Below are positions 58,183-64,000 of a stretch of DNA of 64,000 bases, in pieces. Source of the stretch: DATKUC01 sp964553615. Lineage in GTDB: Bacteria; Spirochaetota; Spirochaetia; DSM-27196; DATKUC01. The DNA lies in assembly GCA_964553615.1 (NCBI GenBank), contig CAZKMA010000006.1:41210-105209 (forward strand), given 5' to 3'. Both the position numbers and the translations under genes were made by a program. The notes under the pieces are model-generated. The model ran no database searches. It saw only the letters and a list, made by a program, of their open reading frames with translations, and was not told the DNA's origin. The first letter of the stretch is position 1; each line of letters begins with the position of its first letter.

Positions 58183-59362
58183 CAAGGAGCGCGGTCAAAA
58201 ACGGTATACCCAGAAACGTTCCGATGGCGCTGCCGACCGACGACAGGAGAAACACCAGCAGGATATGCGTTATCCGGTTCTTGAAGAATCCCTTTATGCT
58301 TCCAATCTGTTCCTGCAGGAGCTCGACATCCTGAACGCGCGGCTTGCGGATTACGGCCTCGAGGAGCCCTGCGAACATCCCCACTCCGATTGTAGGATTC
58401 AGCGATGTCAGTGGTGATGCGACGAAACAGAGAAGAATTGTGAGCGGATGCGCAAGGGCAACGAGGGCACCGAGGGCAGAAAGTGCGCCATGAACGATGA
58501 CCCAGAGCAGCATCATGTTGAGAGTCATCTGCCAGCCGGCACGAAAGAAGCCGAGTACGAGCAGACCCAGGACGACCGCCGGAATGGCCCACGGCAACAC
58601 TTTGGAGATCTTCCCGCGCGGTGGAACCGTGCTGATTTCAGTCAGATCGCGATCAAGCTCTCCGGTGGACAGGTCCTCTATCCTTCGAACAATACCCGGC
58701 ACATGACCTGCGCCGACAACCGCAACTACCCGCTCCTCAGTCGTCTCGAAGATGCTCGTTGCCAGATAGCGGTCCCGCTCATCAATGAGGACCTCTTTTA
58801 CGGCCGGAAGATAACCCGCAAGCTCTTCCATCATTCCTTCGAGCGCGCTCTTCTGTTTCAACGCCTCAATCTCTTCGGCGCTGAGTTTCTCATTCGTAAA
58901 CACCGAGCTCAAGAGCGCGGCGAGCATCTTGTTCTTTCCCCAGAGGCTCGACTTTCCCCACGCCCGCCGGAGCGTGACCTGGATATCTCGGTCGCACAGA
59001 GAGAATGGAATTCCCCGCTCCTCGGCAATCCGGACAGACTCAATCATCTCTTCCCCCGGACGCACGCCCAGGTCCAGACCCATTCGTTTCTGGAAGGACG
59101 AGAGTACGAGGTTGCCGAGAAGCAGAAACCCTTTTCGCTGGCGAATAACCTGGTAGATGTCCACACCCGACCAGTTCTCGCCCTGCATGATTGAGTTGTA
59201 CCGCGCCTGATCTATTTCGACGCAGATACGACCGGGGTTTTCCTCGGAAATTACGCGCGAAACCTCGTCGACACTCTCGCGCGAGACGTGCGCGGTGCCC
59301 ACAAGAATGATTTCGCGCTCTCCGACGCGTACACGCGTGACGGTATCGTTTGTTGTTTCCAT
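58175..59362 (-). CDS. TraB/PrgY-family membrane protein
   Basis: A 395-residue TraB-family protein. The N-terminal domain shows the family signature L-V-G-T-A-H-V-S near residue 20, then C-V-E-I-D-Q-A-R-Y and a central G-A-G-H-V-P-G-I (about 217-224), residues that in the Tiki/TraB fold form a putative metal-dependent hydrolase site. The C-terminal part (about 255-395) has several membrane helices, as in archaeal and bacterial homologues. PrgY-type proteins limit peptide pheromone activity, but the role of the chromosomal versions is unknown. It lies 11 bases after the DHH gene with AGAGGA before the ATG. Its stop is within the tandem repeat. Confidence 0.88.
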   Translation of the reverse strand: METTNDTVTRVRVGEREIILVGTAHVSRESVDEVSRVISEENPGRICVEIDQARYNSIMQGENWSGVDIYQVIRQRKGFLLLGNLVLSSFQKRMGLDLGVRPGEEMIESVRIAEERGIPFSLCDRDIQVTLRRAWGKSSLWGKNKMLAALLSSVFTNEKLSAEEIEALKQKSALEGMMEELAGYLPAVKEVLIDERDRYLATSIFETTEERVVAVVGAGHVPGIVRRIEDLSTGELDRDLTEISTVPPRGKISKVLPWAIPAVVLGLLVLGFFRAGWQMTLNMMLLWVIVHGALSALGALVALAHPLTILLCFVASPLTSLNPTIGVGMFAGLLEAVIRKPRVQDVELLQEQIGSIKGFFKNRITHILLVFLLSSVGSAIGTFLGIPFLTALLAR

Positions 59363-59373
59363 GATTCCTCTGA

Positions 59374-60333
59374 TTATACCTCCCGCCCCATGGCGCGGAG
59401 GAATCGATTTCGCAGGCCCTGCTCTCCCGGGAAAAGGTCACGCGGGATGCTGCCGCCGCCCATGTGAACGTGCCCTCCCCCGGATCCGATCCCGTCAAGC
59501 GCACGGCGTATTACCACATCTGCAGGACGTGCATTGTCCTCGCTCCGAACGGAGAGACGATACACGTCCCGATCCGGCTCCAGGACCACGGCAAAGTGAA
59601 TCTCCCGCAGACCGAGAAAAAAATCGGCCACAAGAGCCATGACTTCGGGCGTGCACTCCTTCTGGATCGGAACGAAACAGAAGTCATCCGCAACCACGCA
59701 GGAATTGATTGCCTCTCGAAAGACCGACAGATCATTGAGAGAAAGCGAGCTTTTCAGCAGACGGCTGCCGGTTTCCCAGTCGCCCTGAAAGAAGAGACTG
59801 GAAAACGCCTCGAGATCCACAGGGGCAACCCCGCGGGTCATGAACGCGGTGTCCATCATTATGCCCATGAGAAGCGTTGTGGAGACCGCGGGCGGCATCT
59901 CGGCGTTCACGCCGCGATAGTACTCATAGATGATGGTGGAACAGGAGCCGTACTCCGGCCGGATATCATAATAGGGAGTGGATGGTTCATCCGGTGGCTC
60001 GTGGTGGTCGATTACCCCGACCACATCGACGGGAAGCCCGGTAACGTTCCGGTTCCCGACAAAACCATCAACAAGCACCAGCTGCGTTCCCGGCTCTATT
60101 TCAATGTCGTTGACCGACTGGATCGGAATCTCAAGGAGTTTTATCGTCTGATCGAGTGAGTTGCTCTGAATTGTTCCACCGTAGCAGAGTCGGTTTTCCA
60201 CGCCCTGCTGTTCCAGAAGGATTCCGAGCGCATACGCGCACGCAACCGCATCGTGATCGGGAAAATCGTGGGCCTGAATCAACAGGTCCCGATGCTGGTC
60301 TATATGAGCAATGAGCTCTTCGATCCCTTTCAT
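59374..60333 (-). CDS. DHH/DHHA1 phosphoesterase (NrnA-like)
   Basis: A 319-residue manganese-type phosphoesterase. Metal-binding motifs are H22-x3-D26-x-D28 (F-P-D-H-D-A-V), a central D in L-V-L-V-D-G, and V-I-D-H-H. The C-terminal DHHA1 domain has the substrate motif G-S-G-G-G-H-V-H-M-G-G-G. Family members degrade nanoRNA, pAp or cyclic-dinucleotide products (pApA, pGpG); which applies here is unknown. The start overlaps the TPR gene's stop (ATGA). Confidence 0.9.
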   Translation of the reverse strand: MKGIEELIAHIDQHRDLLIQAHDFPDHDAVACAYALGILLEQQGVENRLCYGGTIQSNSLDQTIKLLEIPIQSVNDIEIEPGTQLVLVDGFVGNRNVTGLPVDVVGVIDHHEPPDEPSTPYYDIRPEYGSCSTIIYEYYRGVNAEMPPAVSTTLLMGIMMDTAFMTRGVAPVDLEAFSSLFFQGDWETGSRLLKSSLSLNDLSVFREAINSCVVADDFCFVPIQKECTPEVMALVADFFLGLREIHFAVVLEPDRDVYRLSVRSEDNARPADVVIRRALDGIGSGGGHVHMGGGSIPRDLFPGEQGLRNRFLRAMGREV

Positions 60334-61787
60334 TTCGATTCAGCCTGCCCGCTCACGATCCAGGTTGCCAGTCTGCTTTCCAGCAGCTGTGGAAAATCCT
60401 TCTTCTTGATACCGAGGAGAACCGTCTGGGCAAGATTCTTCTGCCCGTTCAAATGGTACTGGGCACCGAGAAAAAAGAGCATCTTGGTCTTCAGGACCTC
60501 GTCTTTGAGCGCCATGACCTGGTGGAAAATCTGGGTGTCGTTGTGTGGCTGCAGGTAGAATCTGCCCATTTCGTAGTAGAGCGACTTGCGGGAAAAGTCA
60601 TTGATTACTCCCGAGAGGTACGCCTTCGCACCTTTTTCATTGCCCTGAAACTCGTAGCACAAGGTCACGATAAGCGGATAGGAAAAATCTTCCTTCTGCG
60701 CGGCAAACGCTTTCTTGAACATTGCCGTCGCTTTTTCCCAATCCCTGTCCATGAAGTAGAGCGCCCCGGTAAGGCCGTAGATCGGATAGTAATCAGGCCG
60801 GATCGACAGTGCCTTCTGGTAGTCGGCCAGAGCCTGATTCCTTTTTCCCAGCACATCGTAGACCTGCCCTCGGTATACGTAGCTCAGAAAGACCCCCGGA
60901 TCAAGCGATATCGCCCGGGTGAAATCGGCGATCGCTGCCTCCTCTTTCCCGTTCCGTGCGCGGATTCGTCCGCGATCTATGTAGTGCCAGACATAGTTCG
61001 GATCGAGCCGGATGGCTTCATTCAGGTCTTTTTCCGCGGCGGCGTAGTCTCCGTTGTCGGCTCGCTCGCGGCCACGATCCACATATGCGAACGAAAACTT
61101 CGGCGCCACATTAATTGCCTTCGACAGCACCTTGTCGGCCTGATCGAGCTTTCCCTGATACATGAAAACGCTGCCAAGCCCAACGAGTGCAACGATATTC
61201 TCCGGATCGTGTTTCAGACTTGTCTGAAAGGCGCCCTCGGCACGGGAATAGTGCTGTTGCGACAGGTATAACTCCCCAAGAGCCGCATGCGCCCTGGAGT
61301 CGTCGGGAGAAGCTGCAATGACCTGCTTCAGAAGGGTTTCCTGACCCGCCGTATCTCCCGTGCCTCCGACCGCGAGGGAGAGATCATACAGTGCGTCCAC
61401 ATTCGCCGGGTCCTTCGCTATAACCTGCCGGAGAACCTTCTCGGCGTCCGTGAAGCGCTGGGCGGACAGATAGAGATTTGCCAGCAGAATCTGTGTCTTC
61501 GGGTCGTCCGGATTGGACAGCCTGGCCTTCTGGTATGCCGCTATCGCCTTTTCCGGGTCACCGGCGGCAATGAAGTTGCTTATGCTCGTATATGCCTGTT
61601 GCTGCGTTTCTTCGGGCGGTTGCCTTGAAGCCGTTTCCGGTTTCTTCGAGGCAGCCTGCGACGCTGCGGAGGAGGATTGTGTATTCCGCTGCGGCGTCGC
61701 ACAGGCACCGAGAAGGAGCGCAGCGACGATTGCGGCGGTCAGCAGATCGATCAGTCCGCGTTTGGTCCGTAGTATTGCCAAAATCAT
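60330..61787 (-). CDS. TPR-repeat lipoprotein
   Basis: A 485-residue lipoprotein made almost entirely of tetratricopeptide repeats. The start at ATG 61787 places a signal peptide ending in the lipobox L-L-G-A-C (about 28-32); the longer frame upstream has no signal and crosses an inverted repeat. A Ser/Ala/Gln-rich linker follows, then roughly ten TPR units from residue 65 onward (e.g. A-I-A-A-Y-Q-K-A-R-L-S-N-P-D-D-P). Such proteins scaffold envelope complexes. It heads an operon with the DHH phosphoesterase and TraB-like genes through a 4-base overlap. Confidence 0.88.
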   Translation of the reverse strand: MILAILRTKRGLIDLLTAAIVAALLLGACATPQRNTQSSSAASQAASKKPETASRQPPEETQQQAYTSISNFIAAGDPEKAIAAYQKARLSNPDDPKTQILLANLYLSAQRFTDAEKVLRQVIAKDPANVDALYDLSLAVGGTGDTAGQETLLKQVIAASPDDSRAHAALGELYLSQQHYSRAEGAFQTSLKHDPENIVALVGLGSVFMYQGKLDQADKVLSKAINVAPKFSFAYVDRGRERADNGDYAAAEKDLNEAIRLDPNYVWHYIDRGRIRARNGKEEAAIADFTRAISLDPGVFLSYVYRGQVYDVLGKRNQALADYQKALSIRPDYYPIYGLTGALYFMDRDWEKATAMFKKAFAAQKEDFSYPLIVTLCYEFQGNEKGAKAYLSGVINDFSRKSLYYEMGRFYLQPHNDTQIFHQVMALKDEVLKTKMLFFLGAQYHLNGQKNLAQTVLLGIKKKDFPQLLESRLATWIVSGQAESK

Positions 61788-61826
61788 TCTCTTGTCGAAT
61801 TGTCCTCGAGAAGCCCAATAGGGCGC

Positions 61827-61854
61827 CCTGAATTGTCGGCAGCGACAATTCAGG
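61827..61854. repeat. Perfect 12-bp inverted repeat between divergent genes
   Basis: CCTGAATTGTCG and CGACAATTCAGG flank a GCAG loop. It lies in the TPR/MFS intergenic region, 40 bases upstream of the TPR start. No T-run follows on either strand. It could be an operator or a repeated extragenic palindrome; nearby bases (61792-61809) also carry TTGTCGAATTGTCC. Confidence 0.6.
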
Positions 61855-61979
61855 CGTCCATCATAACGTGCATGGGGTGTTTGTACAAGAACGGCACAAA
61901 AGTGGACCTGAATGTCCTTGCCGGGCCGGAAGGAGTGCCTTCTTGACCGGACGGCGGGTGCCGTGCAACCATCCATCGG

Positions 61980-63230
61980 GTGGAAACAGAACCGACCGCC
62001 TTTTCAATTCTCCGTCATCCGCATTTCGGTCGCTTCGTCCTTTCCCGCGTATCGAGCACCCTCGCCTCACAGTCACTTGCGGTGGCGGTGGGGTGGCAGA
62101 TCTACGCACTCACCGACAGCACCTTCTATCTCGGACTCGTCGGGCTTGCTCAGTTCCTGCCGATGTTCCTGCTGACCATTGTCGTGGGACACGTCGCGGA
62201 CCGAAGCGACCGTCGGAAAATCGCGCGATTGTGTCAGTTCATCGAGGCGGTGGTCATTGCGCTTCTTGCAGCGGCGACCATCGGCGGGTGGATAAGCTCC
62301 GGGATGATCCTCGCGGGCGTGTCGCTGTTTGGTGCAGCGCGGGCGTTCGAGGGTCCGAGCATGCAGGCGCTGCTCCCCGGGCTGGTAGGCCCGACAATCT
62401 TTCCGCGCGCTACCGCATGGTCCACATCGGCATCGCAGACGGCAGCCATCATCGGCCCCGCCCTCGGTGGCGCGCTCTATGTTGCCGGCCCGGCGGTGGT
62501 CTACGGCGTTTCCGCCCTGCTTCTCGTCTGCTCGGCAATACTCGTATCCACAATCAGGCTCGAGCAGTCTCCGCCGAAGCGAGAACCTGCAACTCTTCGC
62601 TCGGCCCTGGCAGGTCTTGCCTTTATCCGAAGCAGACCCGCCATCCTCGGCGCGATATCGCTCGACCTCTTCGCCGTGCTCTTCGGCGGCGCGACCGCTC
62701 TGCTTCCCGCTTACACCCGGGACATTCTCTCCGTCGGACCGTGGGGTCTGGGGCTCCTGCGCTCGGCGCCGTCTGTCGGGGCGGTTGCAATGTCCATACT
62801 GCTCGCGCACCGGCCGCTTCGCCGCCGCGTAGGACGAACCATGCTCATTGCCGTGGCGGTCTTCGGCCTTGCGACAATCCTCTTTGCCGTATCGAGATCG
62901 TTCACCGTGTCGCTCGGGGCGCTCATCATTCTCGGCGCAGCCGACGTCATCAGCATGGTCATCCGATCGTCACTGGTCCAGCTCCGCACACCCGACGAGA
63001 TGCGCGGCCGGGTGAGCGCGGTGAACTCGCTCTTCATCGGAACATCCAATCAGCTCGGTGAGTTCGAATCCGGCGTGACCGCCTCGTGGTTCGGCCTGGT
63101 CCCGGCGGTCATAATCGGCGGCGTGGGGACACTCCTGGTGGTGCTTGTCTGGTCGCGGCTCTTCCCCTCGCTTGCGGCGGCCGATCGGCTGGAGGATGAG
63201 TCCGAAGTGGGTACGCAGGATACGCGGTAG
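61980..63230 (+). CDS. MFS transporter, EntS-like exporter type
   Basis: A 416-residue major facilitator of the EntS/MefA-like group, with about twelve membrane segments. The start region F-S-I-L-R-H-P-H-F-G-R-F and the first-loop motif G-H-V-A-D-R-S-D-R-R-K are typical, as is M-R-G-R-V-S-A-V-N near residue 341 in the second half. These proteins export siderophores or drugs; the substrate is unknown. The start is GTG 61980: a stop lies upstream in frame (61944) and there is no ATG. No ribosome site is evident. Confidence 0.87.
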   Translation: METEPTAFSILRHPHFGRFVLSRVSSTLASQSLAVAVGWQIYALTDSTFYLGLVGLAQFLPMFLLTIVVGHVADRSDRRKIARLCQFIEAVVIALLAAATIGGWISSGMILAGVSLFGAARAFEGPSMQALLPGLVGPTIFPRATAWSTSASQTAAIIGPALGGALYVAGPAVVYGVSALLLVCSAILVSTIRLEQSPPKREPATLRSALAGLAFIRSRPAILGAISLDLFAVLFGGATALLPAYTRDILSVGPWGLGLLRSAPSVGAVAMSILLAHRPLRRRVGRTMLIAVAVFGLATILFAVSRSFTVSLGALIILGAADVISMVIRSSLVQLRTPDEMRGRVSAVNSLFIGTSNQLGEFESGVTASWFGLVPAVIIGGVGTLLVVLVWSRLFPSLAAADRLEDESEVGTQDTR

Positions 63231-63414
63231 ATCAGGCAGGCCTCGGTCCGGAAACCTTCGGTAGCCGCCCCGTTTCTCTCTAAAGCCTTCCGAAGATACA
63301 CTTGTTCATCCTCCCCGTCGGGCGTAGGATGAAAGTTACCACGCAGATACGTCATGCAGAACAGACGCTTGCTTGCCGTTCGCTTGTTTCATAGCCTGTT
63401 TCGAGGAGGTGAAC

Positions 63415-63999
63415 ATGAAGCGCAGGATGCCGATCTCACTGCTTCTGATTGTGCTGCTTCCGGCAACTCTTGCCGCGGCGGGCCGTTCGGAAGAGCAGCC
63501 CGCGGGCGATGTGCCTCCGGTCACAGCCGGCGGCTCGCTCGGGATCGATGTCGTCGGCGGGCTGCACGTAACCGGCACCCCGATCGATGTAAACCTGGAC
63601 GAGTACCGTCTCGAGATCTCGGGTCTCGTCGATCGGCCGCTTTCTCTTGAGTTCTCCGACATCCGGGCAATGCCGGCAGTACATCGCTCCGCCGTACTGA
63701 TATGTCCCGGTTTCTTTCGCGACAAAGGCCTCTGGACCGGGGTGCCGCTTCGCCTGCTCCTCGAGCGCGCCGGCGTTCGCCGGAACGCGGGTTCGGTCGC
63801 CTTCCGGAGCATCGACGGAAGCTACGAGCAAACCCTGCCCATAAAGACCGCGACGTCAGACGGAGTCTACCTCGCGTATGAGTTCAACGGAAAGATCTTC
63901 GACCGACGCAACGGCTATCCCCTGCGGCTCGTCGCCGAAGGCGAGCCCGGATCGGTATGGGTGAAGTGGCTCGGGGAGATCGAGGTCCTCGCAAAGTAG
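63415..63999 (+). CDS. Exported sulfite-oxidase-fold (molybdopterin-binding) protein
   Basis: A 194-residue protein with a signal peptide (M-K-R-R, hydrophobic run, L-A-A-A) and a SUOX-type molybdopterin-binding domain (about 55-194): Y-R-L-E-I-S-G-L-V-D-R-P-L-S-L, then L-I-C-P-G with C97 at the molybdenum-ligand position, and G-Y-P-L-R-L-V and W-V-K-W-L near the end. The usual E-C-x-G-N is changed to I-C-P-G-F. A Sec-like rather than twin-arginine signal would be unusual if cofactor is loaded in the cytoplasm, so it may bind another ligand. GAGGAGG precedes ATG 63415. The stop is one base before the window end. Confidence 0.83.
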   Translation: MKRRMPISLLLIVLLPATLAAAGRSEEQPAGDVPPVTAGGSLGIDVVGGLHVTGTPIDVNLDEYRLEISGLVDRPLSLEFSDIRAMPAVHRSAVLICPGFFRDKGLWTGVPLRLLLERAGVRRNAGSVAFRSIDGSYEQTLPIKTATSDGVYLAYEFNGKIFDRRNGYPLRLVAEGEPGSVWVKWLGEIEVLAK

Positions 64000-64000
64000 C

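Noticed and set aside
57847..58284. Apparent repetitive protein with Y-H-R-A-D-F-A repeats
   Set aside because: It is created by the 21-bp DNA repeat, which stays open in several frames; it crosses a 100-N gap and has no start signals of its own.
61827..61854. Inverted repeat as an insertion-sequence end
   Set aside because: There is no transposase or target duplication; the arms are separated by only 4 bases.

Overview
The window looks like ordinary chromosome of a fairly GC-rich spirochaete, probably from a draft or metagenome assembly because it contains one 10-N and two 100-N gaps. The assignment is an inference. It rests on a spirochaete-style FlgM, a cyclophilin-FKBP fusion, a GHKL-HDOD protein, AddAB-like repair subunits, and exported proteins whose mature ends read A-G-G-K-S-E. 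I see no transposase, integrase, prophage, CRISPR array or rRNA. One tRNA gene is present (Ala, anticodon GGC).

Layout. 1-7.6 kb: end of Hsp33, then a GntR-regulated catabolic operon (M20 hydrolase, binding protein, two permeases, class III aminotransferase; no ATPase). 7.6-12 kb: YceH, FtsH, a patatin-like lipase and ThpR, with strong bidirectional terminators at the convergent junctions. 12-14.2 kb: fabG-fabF, with fabF split by the 10-N gap. 14.3-18.5 kb: an envelope-protein operon (EreA/ChaN-like protein, M30-like protease lipoprotein read from a CTG start, small lipoprotein, Asp/Glu racemase). 18.5-21.4 kb: speD-speE and fabH. 21.4-27.8 kb: addB-addA. 27.8-31 kb: a small unknown gene, a YbhB-like protein, tRNA-Ala followed immediately by an unknown coiled-coil protein. 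30.7-32.2 kb: nif3-lspA-membrane protein. 32.3-36 kb: ABC ATPase, a permease remnant and a LonB/LonH-like protease. 36-42.2 kb: GHKL-HDOD regulator, glutaredoxin, OsmC, TrmH-type methylase, a metal-ligand-less iron-ADH homologue, flgM as its own transcription unit, rsmI, and an unexplained structured intergenic region before a zinc-ribbon membrane protein. 42.4-49.5 kb: sugar symporter, aspS-serA-hybrid histidine kinase. 49.5-53 kb: heterodimeric ABC exporter. 53.2-58 kb: cyclophilin-FKBP, a degenerate cyclase-like 2TM protein, radA. 58.2-64 kb: TPR lipoprotein-DHH phosphoesterase-TraB operon, an MFS exporter and an exported sulfite-oxidase-fold protein.

The strongest cross-cutting signals are these. 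(1) Several genes have a sigma70-type promoter whose -10 box ends only 6-9 nt before the start codon with no Shine-Dalgarno, which predicts leaderless or near-leaderless mRNAs. (2) Both 100-N gaps sit in short tandem repeats exactly at the 3' ends of convergent gene pairs. (3) Bases 41587-41722 can fold into two mutually exclusive helices. (4) Two predicted pseudoenzymes are present. All functions are read from motifs by eye; no database search or folding program was run. No non-coding stretch exceeds about 300 bases.
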